Of a stretch of 64,000 nt of DNA, positions 1-7,548 are shown in pieces. This stretch comes from Variovorax sp037204085 (GTDB taxonomy: Bacteria; Pseudomonadota; Gammaproteobacteria; Burkholderiales; Burkholderiaceae_C): NCBI RefSeq assembly GCF_037204085.1, contig NZ_JBBCBW010000002.1, positions 372,001 through 436,000 on the forward strand, written 5' to 3'. A program made the translations under genes and the position numbers. The notes under the pieces are model-generated. The model saw only the letters and a list, made by a program, of their open reading frames with translations, searched no databases and was not told where the DNA came from. How positions within the stretch are numbered: the first letter of the stretch is position 1; each line of letters starts with the position of its first letter.

Positions 1-108
1 CGACCAGTCGGCCAGGATGCGCTTGAGCAGCGACCGGCGCTTGGGCGGCGGCAACGGTTCTACGATGGCTTCGCCTGCAGGCATGGGAGTGGCAAGTGAA
101 TCGGTCAT
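1..108 (-). CDS. Peptide ABC transporter permease, DppC-like (N-terminal fragment)
   Basis: Only the first 36 codons lie in the window; the gene runs off the left edge. The start is the ATG at 108. The fragment is a short proline-rich cytoplasmic leader followed by a basic stretch (KRRSLLKRILADW), as is usual before the first membrane helix of DppC/OppC permeases. It is the third gene of a minus-strand operon after the binding protein and the DppB-like permease, 21 nt downstream of the latter. The family call depends mainly on this position, because no membrane segment is visible. Confidence 0.6.
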   Translation of the reverse strand, partial: MTDSLATPMPAGEAIVEPLPPPKRRSLLKRILADWS

Positions 109-129
109 GTGTTTGCTTCTTCTTGCGCC

Positions 130-1071
130 TCAATAGCGAATGCGCGGATCGAACACCAGGTAGCTCAGGTCGATCAGCAGGTTGACCAGCACATAGACGA
201 CTGAAAAGAACAGCGTGATGCCCTGTATCAGCGGAAAGTCGCGCGACAGCACCGCATCCACCGTAAGCTGGCCGAGGCCCGGAATGGCGAACACGGTTTC
301 GGTAACCACCACCCCGCCGATCAAGAGCGCAATGCCGATCCCGATCACCGTGACGATGGGAATTGCCGCGTTGGCAAGCGCATGCCGCATGAGCACCCGT
401 TTTTCCGAGATGCCCTTGGCGCGCGCGGTGCGGATGTAGTCCTCGGTCATCGCCTCGGCCACGGCCGCGCGCGTGACGCGCGCAATCAGCGCCACGTAGA
501 TGATCGACAGCGTGATCGACGGCAGGATGAGGTGCTTGATCCAGAGCAGCGGCCCCTGGCTCAGCCGCTGGTAGCCCTGCACCGGCAGCCACTGCAGGTG
601 CAGCGCAAAGATCCAGATGAGCACATAGCCGATCACGAACGCCGGTATGGAAAAGCCCATGACCGAAAAGCCCATCAGCATGCGGTCGAGCCAGCCGCCG
701 TGCCGCCAGGCGGCAACAACCCCGAGCGGCACCGCGACGAGGATGGTGACCACCAGCGTCACCGCCGCGAGAGACACCGTCGGCTCGATGCGCTGGCCGA
801 TGAGCTCCACCACCGTTTTCTTCATGAAGTAGGACTCGCCCAGGTTGCCTTGCAGCAGCCGGCCGCTCCAGTGCAGAAACTGCACGGGAAGGGATTCGTT
901 CAGCCCCAGCTGCTCGCGCACCTTGGCGATGTTCTCGCTGGTGCCGCTGTCGCCCACGATGGCGGCCGCCGGATCGCCGGGTGCCAGCCGGAGCATGAGA
1001 AACACGATCAGCGCAACGATGACAAGCACCGGCACGGTCGACAGGATTCGGCGCGCAAGGAAGATCAGCAT
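130..1071 (-). CDS. Peptide-type ABC transporter permease, DppB-like
   Basis: This 313-residue inner-membrane permease is the expected size for DppB/OppB/GsiC. It opens with a membrane helix ending in FLMLRLAPGDPAA, typical of the family. The region around residues 200-240 (EDYIRTARAKGISEKRVLMR) matches the cytoplasmic EAA loop that contacts the ATPase. Several further hydrophobic helices follow. It lies 24 nt downstream of the binding-protein gene and just before a DppC-like gene, so the three probably form one operon. No ATPase gene is visible; it may lie beyond the left edge. The substrate cannot be read from the permease. Confidence 0.9.
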   Translation of the reverse strand: MLIFLARRILSTVPVLVIVALIVFLMLRLAPGDPAAAIVGDSGTSENIAKVREQLGLNESLPVQFLHWSGRLLQGNLGESYFMKKTVVELIGQRIEPTVSLAAVTLVVTILVAVPLGVVAAWRHGGWLDRMLMGFSVMGFSIPAFVIGYVLIWIFALHLQWLPVQGYQRLSQGPLLWIKHLILPSITLSIIYVALIARVTRAAVAEAMTEDYIRTARAKGISEKRVLMRHALANAAIPIVTVIGIGIALLIGGVVVTETVFAIPGLGQLTVDAVLSRDFPLIQGITLFFSVVYVLVNLLIDLSYLVFDPRIRY

Positions 1072-1095
1072 GGGGTTTCCAGAAAAGAGCGCCCG

Positions 1096-2679
1096 TCAGT
1101 TCTTCTTGATGTTCCAGAACACGGCAACGGGCGAGCGCACCACGCCGCTCACCGCCGCCTTGCGGTAGGCGGTCAGCGGCTTGTATTCGCCGATGGGCGC
1201 GTAGATGCCGGTGTCGTACACGCGCTGCTGGATGGCCGTGGCCAGCTCCTTGCGCCGGGGTTCGTCGGCCGTTGCGAGGAAGTCGGATTTCAGCTGCTCC
1301 AGCTTCTCGTCGGTGGCCCAGCCGAACCAGCCCTTCTCGCCGTTGCCCGTGAGAGGCGCATAGAACATCGGGTTCATGTTGTCGGCAATGCCCCAGCCGG
1401 TGATGAAGAGATTCCAGCCGCCCTTGTCGACCGGATCTTTCTTGGCGCGGCGCGTCACCAGCGTGGGCCAGTCCATCGACTGCATGTCGACATTGAAGCC
1501 GGCCTGCTTCAGCAGCTGCGCCATCACGGGCGGAAACTTGTTGAGCAGTGCAAAGTCGGCCGGGTACATCAGCACCACGGGCTTGCCGTCGTAGCCGGCG
1601 TCCTTCAGCAGGGCCTTGGCTTTCTCGAACTGCGGCTTGCCGGTGAAGTAGCCGGTCTTGTCGCTGGAGAAGATCGTGCCGCAGGGGTACACCGATGCGC
1701 AGCTGTTGTAGAGCTCCTTGTGCACCATCTGGGCGCGCATGAGCGCCTCCTGGTTGATGGCCATGATGGCGGCCTGCGCGATCTTCGGGTTGTCGAAAGG
1801 CGGGATGATGTGGTTCAGGTGCAGCGCGAACGAGCCCTTGGGAATCGGGTTGTCGACCGTGATGGACGTGTTGCCCTTGAGCGCCGTGTACTGCTCGGGC
1901 GGCAGCCACTCGATCATGTCGACCTCGCCGTTGGCAAGCGCATTGGCCTGCGTTTGCGCATCCTTCAGGATGATCCATTCCATGCGGTCGACATACACGT
2001 TCTTGCCGCCCGCCGTGCCCGAGGGTGCTTCGACGCGGGGCACGTATTTGGCGTTCTTCAGGTACACGATCTTCTCGCCCGGGCGGTACTCGTCCTTCTT
2101 GAAGATGTAGGGCCCGGAGCCCGTGGCGTCGTCGATCTGCTTGTCGGGCGGCGTGGCGGCCACGCGCGCCGGCATGATGAAAGGCGGATTCGACGAAGGC
2201 TTGCTCAGCGCGTCGAGCACCATGCCGAAGGTTTCCTTGAAAACCAGCTTGAACGAATTGGCGTCGACGGTCTCGGCCTTGTCGAGCGCCGCATACATCT
2301 TCTGCCCCAGCCCGTCGCGCTGGCCCCATCGCTTGAGCGACGCCAGCACGTCTTCCGACGTCACCGGCTTGCCGTCATGAAATTCCAGGCCCTTGCGCAG
2401 CGTGAACGTCCAGGTCTTGCCGTCTGCGCTGGTGGTGTACTTGTCGACCATCTGCGGCTTGACCTTGCCCTGCTCGTCCACGCCGAAGAGCGTGTCGTAC
2501 ACGGCATAGCCATGATTGCGCGTGATGAACGCGGTGGTCCAGATCGGATCGAGAATCTTCAGATCGGACTGGGGCACCACCCGCAGCACCTTGCCCGCCT
2601 CTTGTGCGAACGCGCTTGCAACGCCAATAGCGAGCATGGCGCTCACGACAACGGCTTTCAGGTTTCGTTTCGACAGCAT
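1096..2679 (-). CDS. Peptide-type ABC transporter substrate-binding protein (SBP_bac_5)
   Basis: The protein has 527 residues, usual for DppA/OppA-type periplasmic proteins. I chose the ATG at 2679 because it gives a clean signal peptide (MLSKRNLKAVVVSAMLAIG...ASAFA) and has GGAG about 10 nt upstream. The frame stays open to 3066, but that upstream part is riboswitch RNA. Family signs are DPIWTTAFITRNHGYAVYDT near the mature N-terminus and LRKGLEFHDGKPVTSEDVL further on. It is the first gene of the operon. A tandem glycine riboswitch in the leader suggests expression responds to glycine, so glycine-containing peptides or related compounds are plausible ligands, but this is inference. Confidence 0.92.
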   Translation of the reverse strand: MLSKRNLKAVVVSAMLAIGVASAFAQEAGKVLRVVPQSDLKILDPIWTTAFITRNHGYAVYDTLFGVDEQGKVKPQMVDKYTTSADGKTWTFTLRKGLEFHDGKPVTSEDVLASLKRWGQRDGLGQKMYAALDKAETVDANSFKLVFKETFGMVLDALSKPSSNPPFIMPARVAATPPDKQIDDATGSGPYIFKKDEYRPGEKIVYLKNAKYVPRVEAPSGTAGGKNVYVDRMEWIILKDAQTQANALANGEVDMIEWLPPEQYTALKGNTSITVDNPIPKGSFALHLNHIIPPFDNPKIAQAAIMAINQEALMRAQMVHKELYNSCASVYPCGTIFSSDKTGYFTGKPQFEKAKALLKDAGYDGKPVVLMYPADFALLNKFPPVMAQLLKQAGFNVDMQSMDWPTLVTRRAKKDPVDKGGWNLFITGWGIADNMNPMFYAPLTGNGEKGWFGWATDEKLEQLKSDFLATADEPRRKELATAIQQRVYDTGIYAPIGEYKPLTAYRKAAVSGVVRSPVAVFWNIKKN

Positions 2680-2746
2680 CTTCGGTTCTCCGGTTGAAAA
2701 AATCGTGAGGAAAGTCAGCGAAAAACGGGGGTCGATTCGGGCAGGC

Positions 2747-2766
2747 GCCTGCGTGCATGCGCAGGC
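2747..2766 (-). promoter_or_regulatory. Hairpin in the riboswitch leader (possible expression platform)
   Basis: On the minus strand GCCTGCG, a six-base loop and CGCAGGC form a perfect 7-bp stem. A run of five T follows after about 20 nt, before the Shine-Dalgarno of the binding-protein gene. It lies between the glycine aptamers and the start codon, so it could be part of the switching region. Whether it acts on termination or translation cannot be told by eye. Confidence 0.35.
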
Positions 2767-2880
2767 CTCGGCACACCCGATGAAGAAGGGAACGATGCGC
2801 GGTGCGCTCTGGCAAAGGTCATGAAGAAGAAGGCTCCGGAAGCGCGCAAGGCCACCCCGCGCACTGCGCGAGATGCCCCT

Positions 2881-3089
2881 GCTGTCCTTTGGCCTGAGAG
2901 ATTCACCATGCACGCTCATCGCGCATGGCTTGCCCCTTCGGCGGCCGCCCTCGGAGTCCTTTTGTTCAGGACGCCGGGCAGCGCTCTCCAGCGTTAGTCG
3001 TTCATCCAGTCTGGGGACCTGAGCGTTACGGGCTGTCGCCTTCGGTAATGCACTAACTCGAAGCACCGAGCCGGCATTTCTCCTGGATG
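2881..3089 (-). ncRNA. Tandem glycine riboswitch
   Basis: Two glycine aptamers are arranged in series on the minus strand. Aptamer 1 (3089 to 3003) is closed by a P1 stem of CATCCAG with CTGGATG and holds the family sequence CCGAAGGCGACA and later GCTCAGG. A short linker with ACTAACG follows. Aptamer 2 (2992 to 2881) begins GCTGGAGAG, contains CCGAAGGGGCAAG and CTCTCAGG, and ends AAAGGACAGC, closing a GCTG/CAGC stem. These are the hallmark conserved segments of glycine riboswitches. The start of the downstream gene lies about 200 nt further on. Glycine riboswitches usually control glycine cleavage genes or Na+/alanine-type symporters; here the target is a peptide-type ABC importer. Confidence 0.93.
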
Positions 3090-3165
3090 TTTTCTTCTAA
3101 GCAGAATGCGTGCCACTCGGGCGCGTGCGCACAGGGGCGCATGCGGATTGAAACGCGCCCCGAAG

Positions 3166-3951
3166 CTACTGCGGTCCGCCGCAGAAGCTCACTCTTTCGG
3201 TGGTCTTGGCGGTGAAGTGAAGACGCGTGGTGGTGGTACCGCTGGCGGGTGTGTTGGCGGGCCACTCGCTCTGCAGCCACGTGTATTGCCAGCTGTAGGG
3301 TCCGCCTGGCTTGCCGGGTTCTTCGTAGGCGATGCGAAGGCTGCCGTTGCTCTCGTCGTGGCAATGCTTCGAACTCTTGTATTCCTTTTCGCTGAAGCAG
3401 GCGCGGATCATCTTCGAGCAAGAGAAAGGAATGCCCTCGTGCACGGCCCGGGTGTCGTCCAGCGGCACGAAGTCGGCCTTGCTGAACGATGCGCCGCCGC
3501 CCGAATACATCTCGGACACGGTCTGCAGCACGGCCATGGCCCATTGCCCTTCGGCCAGCGGATAGAGTGCCGGCGCAAGCGAAAGGCGCGTGTCGGACAT
3601 GCCGCCTGCGGCGTCTTTCTTCATGCCGGCCACATAGGCGCTGAAGTCGTGCAGGCGCTCGATCTGCCAGGTCTTCGCGTCCTTGTCGCGCTTGACGCGG
3701 GCCATGGCCAGCGGCTCGGCCGAGAGCACTGCAAAGCTGTTTGCCGCGGCGCCGCGCAGCCGGTACAAGCCCAGCGCATGCGGGTCGCAAGGCTGCGGCA
3801 GCAATGCGCACAGGCGGGCGCGCCAGTCCGGATCGACCGACTGCGGCTTCTTGACCGCGTCGAGCACCTGCGCCGAGGGGGCGGCGAACACATGGCCGGC
3901 CGATGCGGCAAGCACCATGGCGGCAGTGCAAAAAGCAGGCAGCTTGTTCAT
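3166..3951 (-). CDS. Hypothetical secreted protein
   Basis: This 261-residue protein starts at the ATG at 3951, which gives a convincing signal peptide (MNKLPAFCTAAMVLAASAG followed by HVFA/APS). The open frame extends further upstream but without export features. The mature part has several cysteines (RLCALLPQPCD, CSKMIRACF, HCHDES, SFCGG), suggesting disulphides in the periplasm. I do not recognise the family. It stands alone: the riboswitch leader lies downstream on the same strand, and an FMN reductase gene starts divergently 108 nt away. Confidence 0.75.
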   Translation of the reverse strand: MNKLPAFCTAAMVLAASAGHVFAAPSAQVLDAVKKPQSVDPDWRARLCALLPQPCDPHALGLYRLRGAAANSFAVLSAEPLAMARVKRDKDAKTWQIERLHDFSAYVAGMKKDAAGGMSDTRLSLAPALYPLAEGQWAMAVLQTVSEMYSGGGASFSKADFVPLDDTRAVHEGIPFSCSKMIRACFSEKEYKSSKHCHDESNGSLRIAYEEPGKPGGPYSWQYTWLQSEWPANTPASGTTTTRLHFTAKTTERVSFCGGPQ

Positions 3952-4059
3952 GCCGGAATGGTAGCCAGAGGATTCGAAAGATGCTGCTACCAAATGCGCC
4001 GACATGCCAATGTTGTAGCCTTCGCCCGTGGCCGCCCGGCCTCGACAACGGAGCGACGA

Positions 4060-4650
4060 ATGGCTGACAAGATCCTGGTGTTCTACGGTTCCTACAGGTC
4101 GGACCGCATGGGCATTCGCCTGGCCGACTACCTGGTGGCGGGCCTCGGTGCGCGAGGTGCCGATGCCGAACTGATCGACGCGCAGGCGGTGGGCCTGCCC
4201 ATGCTCGACCGCATGTACAAGGAGTACCCCAAGGGCACCGCGCCCGCCCCCATGGAAGCACTGGCGCAGAAGATTCGCGGCGCGGACGCCTTCGTCTTCG
4301 TGACGGGCGAATACAACTGGGGCCCGCAGCCCGGGCTGAAGAACCTCACCGACCACTTCCTGGAAGAATGGTTCTGGCGGCCCGCTGCCGTTGCCAGCTA
4401 TTCGGCGGGCCGGTTTTCAGGCGTGCGCTCGGGCACCGTGTGGCATTCGATCCTGTCGGAGATGGGCATGGTCGTCGTCTCGAGCACGCTCGCCGTCGGG
4501 CCGATCTCGCAAACGCTCGATGCGGACGGCAAGCCCACGGGCAGTGCGGGCGAATCTCTCCAGCGCTCGTTCGGCCGCTTTGCCGACGACCTGGCGTGGT
4601 GGACCGACGCCGCGCGCGAGCAGCGGGCGCGCAAGGCGCCGCCTTACTGA
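4060..4650 (+). CDS. NAD(P)H-dependent FMN reductase family protein
   Basis: The 196-residue flavodoxin-like protein would use NAD(P)H to reduce FMN, quinones or azo compounds. The N-terminal loop ILVFYGSYRSDRMGIRLADY is the FMN-phosphate binding region (GSxR pattern), and EYNWGPQPGLKN corresponds to the family's EYN...PG.LKN flavin-contacting loop. I chose the ATG at 4060 with GGAG upstream; the frame is open far upstream, but that part is antisense to the secreted orphan. It is convergent with the IclR gene. The natural substrate is not evident. Confidence 0.88.
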   Translation: MADKILVFYGSYRSDRMGIRLADYLVAGLGARGADAELIDAQAVGLPMLDRMYKEYPKGTAPAPMEALAQKIRGADAFVFVTGEYNWGPQPGLKNLTDHFLEEWFWRPAAVASYSAGRFSGVRSGTVWHSILSEMGMVVVSSTLAVGPISQTLDADGKPTGSAGESLQRSFGRFADDLAWWTDAAREQRARKAPPY

Positions 4651-4682
4651 GAAGCCGGGTCTGGCAAGCCGGGTCGCGCCGC

Positions 4683-5486
4683 TCAGCCCTTGCCCAGCGA
4701 AGGGCGGCCGAACAGGCTCGACGCGTTGCTGATCGGCCCGAGCTCGGCCGTTGCGGCCAGCAGCGCGGGCGCCAGCTCATGCATGCGCTCGCTGCCAAGG
4801 CGCGTGCGTGGCCCGGCAATGCTGATGACGCCGATCACCTCCTTGCGGCGGAACACGGGCGCGGCCATGGCGGCCATGCCGGGCGCGAAGACCTCGTCGA
4901 TCATGGCGTAGCCGCGCACCCGCGCCGCATGCAGAAAACCCAGCAGCGCGCGGATGGTGGTCGGTGCCTTCGGCCCGTATTCCGCCGGCGTGCCGAAGCC
5001 CTGGCGCGAGACGAGCTCCAGCGCGCGTTCATCGGTCAGCGTCATCAGCCAGGCGTGGCCGGACGACGTGCACGACAGGCGCGCATCCATGCCCATGTCG
5101 GGGTCGTAGCGCAGCCCCGCTTGCCGTGTGCCCTGCGACTTGGCCACCCAGGTGAGGCGGTCTTCGTCCACGATCGAAAGGCGCACCAGTTCGCCCGATG
5201 CCTGCGCAAGCCGCTCCAGCAGCGGCTCGGCAATGTTCACGATGCCGGCGCCGCTCAGGAAGCCGAGACCCAGCGACACCACCTTGGTCGTCAGCACGTA
5301 GTCGCCCTGCTTGCGCGTCTGGCGAACGTAGCCGCAGCGCTGCAGGTCGGCCAGCAAGCGGTGGCAGGCGCCGAGCGGAATGTCGAGCTCCGACGCGAGC
5401 AGCGTGAGCGGCAGCCCCTGCGGATGCCGCGCAAGGTGTTCCACCATCGAAAGGCCGCGGTCGAGTGAAATGCTCATATCCTGCAT
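4683..5486 (-). CDS. IclR-family transcriptional regulator
   Basis: This 267-residue protein has an N-terminal winged HTH (about residues 5-65; LSMVEHLARHPQGLPLTLLA and GACHRLLADLQRCGYV) and a C-terminal effector-binding IclR domain (about 80-260). The ATG at 5486 is preferred; an alternative in-frame ATG lies at 5477. It is divergent from the AroQ-like gene with only 58 nt between the starts, and that gap holds a strong inverted repeat. It therefore probably controls itself and the aroQ-TRAP genes in response to an aromatic or hydroxy acid. The effector is unknown. Confidence 0.9.
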   Translation of the reverse strand: MQDMSISLDRGLSMVEHLARHPQGLPLTLLASELDIPLGACHRLLADLQRCGYVRQTRKQGDYVLTTKVVSLGLGFLSGAGIVNIAEPLLERLAQASGELVRLSIVDEDRLTWVAKSQGTRQAGLRYDPDMGMDARLSCTSSGHAWLMTLTDERALELVSRQGFGTPAEYGPKAPTTIRALLGFLHAARVRGYAMIDEVFAPGMAAMAAPVFRRKEVIGVISIAGPRTRLGSERMHELAPALLAATAELGPISNASSLFGRPSLGKG

Positions 5487-5489
5487 TAT

Positions 5490-5519
5490 GAAAGCTGTTT
5501 CCAGTTTGGAAAGTCTTTC
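5490..5519. promoter_or_regulatory. Candidate IclR-type operator (nested inverted repeat)
   Basis: The inner palindrome is TTTCCA-GTT-TGGAAA (5498-5512). It is flanked by outer arms GAAAG (5490-5494) and CTTTC (5515-5519). It lies directly between the divergent IclR and AroQ-like starts. IclR proteins bind similar A/T-flanked GGAAA/TTTCC palindromes, so this is a good candidate operator for both directions. Confidence 0.6.
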
Positions 5520-5544
5520 GTGGCCGCGCCAAAGAATCGGCCGC

Positions 5545-5997
5545 ATGAGTTCCATCGTCTACATCCTCAACGGCCCCAACCTCAACCTGCTGGGGGTGCG
5601 CGAGCCGCACCTGTACGGCAGCACCACGCTGGCGCAGGTGGAACAACTGTGCCGCCGCGTGACCGGCGAGCTGGGCCTGGACTGCGAGTTTCGCCAGACC
5701 AACCACGAAGGCGTGATGGTGGACTGGGTGCAAGAGGCGCGCGAGCGCGCCGCGGCCGTCGCCATCAATCCGGCGGGGTTGTCGTTCCGCTCCATTCCGC
5801 TGCTCGATGCGCTCAAGACGCTCGACCAGCCCATCGCCGAAGTGCACATCACCAACATCCACCGCCGCGATACGCTCTACCAGCACTCGCTGGTGTCGCT
5901 GGCCGCCACGGGCGTGATCTGCGGCTTTGGCCCGTTCGGCTACGAGCTGGCGATCCGGGCGCTGGCGCAGCGCCTGGCGGCTGCGCCGGCGGCCTGA
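5545..5997 (+). CDS. Type II 3-dehydroquinate dehydratase-like protein with altered active site
   Basis: The 150-residue length and fold signature (ILNGPNLNLLGVREPHLYG) match AroQ, which dehydrates 3-dehydroquinate. The Arg and Tyr of this first loop, the Asn of INPAG and the His of EVHITN are kept. However, the family THTS segment after INPxA reads LSFRS, so the substrate-binding His is missing. The Arg of the FRHHS-like region is replaced (TLYQHS). It precedes a TRAP transporter by 47 nt and is divergent from IclR, suggesting a catabolic paralogue acting on a dehydroquinate-like acid instead of a shikimate-pathway enzyme. The start is the ATG at 5545. Confidence 0.8.
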   Translation: MSSIVYILNGPNLNLLGVREPHLYGSTTLAQVEQLCRRVTGELGLDCEFRQTNHEGVMVDWVQEARERAAAVAINPAGLSFRSIPLLDALKTLDQPIAEVHITNIHRRDTLYQHSLVSLAATGVICGFGPFGYELAIRALAQRLAAAPAA

Positions 5998-6044
5998 GTT
6001 CCCCGAGTTACCGCTTCATCATCACAACACGACAGGAGACCACC

Positions 6045-7034
6045 ATGACCTTTTCCATCGATCGCCGCACGCTGCTGGGCGCAGGGGCCGCGCTGGCCGC
6101 GGGCGCCGTCTTGCCGGCCGGCGCCCAGGCGCAGCCTACGCTGCGGTTTGCCGCGGTGTTTTCGGACAAGGACATCCGCGCCGACATGATGAAGATGTTC
6201 GCCAAGGACATCGAGGCCGACTACAAGGTCGAGATGTTCCTGAACTCCACGCTGTTCCGCCAGGGCACCGAGCTCATCGCCTTGCAGCGCGACAACCTGG
6301 AGATGGGCAACATCGCGCCGCAGGATATTTCCAAGCAGGTGCCGGCCTGGTCGCTGCTCACCTCGGCCTACCTGTTCCGCGACCCCGATCACCTCGGCAA
6401 GTTCTTCGCGAGCGACCTGGGCGCGCAGATGAAGAAGATGGTGGAAGACCAGCTGAAGGTGAAGATCCTCGGGCCGACCTTCTTCGGCACGCGCCACGTG
6501 GGCCTGAAGACGAAGAAGCGCATCGGCACGCCCGCCGACCTGGCCGGCGTAAAGCTGCGCATGCCGCCCGGCGACACCTGGCAGATGCTGGGCCGCTCGC
6601 TCGGCGCCAACCCCACGCCCATGGCCTACGCAGAGACCTACACCGGCTTGCAGACGGGCGCCATCGACGGCCAGGACAACCCGCTGCCCAATGTGCAGAA
6701 CATGAAGTTCAACGAGGTGATGTCGCAGATCGTGCTGACCTCGCACCTGGTGGCCTTCGACCTGCTCACGGTGAACATGAAGACCTGGCAGGGCATGGCG
6801 CCCGCCAAGCAGCGCAGCTTCCAGGCTGCCGCGGACAAGGCCATTGCCTGGAGCACGGCCGAGCACCAGAAGCGCGAGGCCGAGCTGGCCGAGAGCTTCC
6901 GCAAGCAGGGCCTTGAGGTGTATGTGCCCAACATCAACGCCTTTCGCGAGTACGCGCAAAAGGCCTACCTGGCCTCGGACGATGCGAAGAACTGGCCGCC
7001 CGGCATGCTCGACAAGATCAACGCCATGAAGTAA
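6045..7034 (+). CDS. TRAP transporter substrate-binding protein (DctP family)
   Basis: The 329-residue periplasmic protein has a twin-arginine-like leader (MTFSIDRRTLLGAGAALAAG). The mature part shows DctP features: AVFSDKDIRADMMKMFAKDI, VKLRMPPGDTWQMLGRSLGA, and AYTETYTGLQTG-like helix residues followed by GAIDGQDNPL. GGAG lies upstream of the ATG at 6045. It forms an operon with the AroQ-like gene and the DctQ/DctM genes. It would bind an organic acid and pass it to the membrane subunits. The conserved arginine region suggests a carboxylate ligand; context suggests a dehydroquinate-related or other hydroxy acid. Confidence 0.93.
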   Translation: MTFSIDRRTLLGAGAALAAGAVLPAGAQAQPTLRFAAVFSDKDIRADMMKMFAKDIEADYKVEMFLNSTLFRQGTELIALQRDNLEMGNIAPQDISKQVPAWSLLTSAYLFRDPDHLGKFFASDLGAQMKKMVEDQLKVKILGPTFFGTRHVGLKTKKRIGTPADLAGVKLRMPPGDTWQMLGRSLGANPTPMAYAETYTGLQTGAIDGQDNPLPNVQNMKFNEVMSQIVLTSHLVAFDLLTVNMKTWQGMAPAKQRSFQAAADKAIAWSTAEHQKREAELAESFRKQGLEVYVPNINAFREYAQKAYLASDDAKNWPPGMLDKINAMK

Positions 7035-7044
7035 CCCGAAAGCC

Positions 7045-7548
7045 ATGTTCGACCGCGCGCTTTCGTTGCTGCACCGCTTCGCCGAAGCGGTTGCAGCGCT
7101 TTTCCTGGGAGTGATCTTCGTCGCGTTCATCGTGCAGATCGCATTGCGCTACCTGTTCAACTGGCCGGTGGGCTGGACCTCCGAGGTTTCGCTGGCGGCG
7201 TGGCTGTGGCTGGTGCTCTGGGGCGCGGCCTTCGTGCTGAAGGACTCGGACGAGATCCGCATGGACTTCGTCGCCGCGAATGCCGGCCCGCGCATGCGCC
7301 GCATCGTCGGCGCCATTGCGGCGCTGGGCGTGATCGTGCTGTTCGGCATGTCGCTGCCGGCCTCGTACGCCTACGTGAGCTTCATGAAGGTCGAGAAGAG
7401 CTCGTATCTCGGCATTCGCATGGACGTGATGTACGCCATCTACCTGGTCTTCGTCGTGGCGGTGATTGCCCGGAGCCTGCGCCAACTCGTTCGCGGGCCC
7501 GCGCCGCTGACGGACGAACCACCCTCTTCTTCCTCATCCGCATTGTGA
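7045..7548 (+). CDS. TRAP transporter small permease (DctQ family)
   Basis: This 167-residue protein carries four predicted membrane helices. The first is ALFLGVIFVAFIVQIALRYL, followed by the family motif FNWPVGWTSEVSLAAWLWLV and then ...GAAFVLKDSDEIRMDF. It starts 10 nt after the binding-protein stop. Its TGA overlaps the GTG start of the large permease (GTGA), so the two are probably translationally coupled. It acts as the small integral subunit of the Na+-driven TRAP importer. Confidence 0.93.
   Translation: MFDRALSLLHRFAEAVAALFLGVIFVAFIVQIALRYLFNWPVGWTSEVSLAAWLWLVLWGAAFVLKDSDEIRMDFVAANAGPRMRRIVGAIAALGVIVLFGMSLPASYAYVSFMKVEKSSYLGIRMDVMYAIYLVFVVAVIARSLRQLVRGPAPLTDEPPSSSSSAL

Noticed and set aside
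382..2697. Long open frame of 771 codons on the plus strand
   Set aside because: It is antisense to the DppB-like and binding-protein genes. The composition is rich in His, Arg, Gly and Ala, typical of shadow frames in GC-rich DNA, and no domain is seen.
2680..3066. N-terminal extension of the peptide-binding protein
   Set aside because: This stretch is the riboswitch and its leader. The signal peptide begins at 2679.
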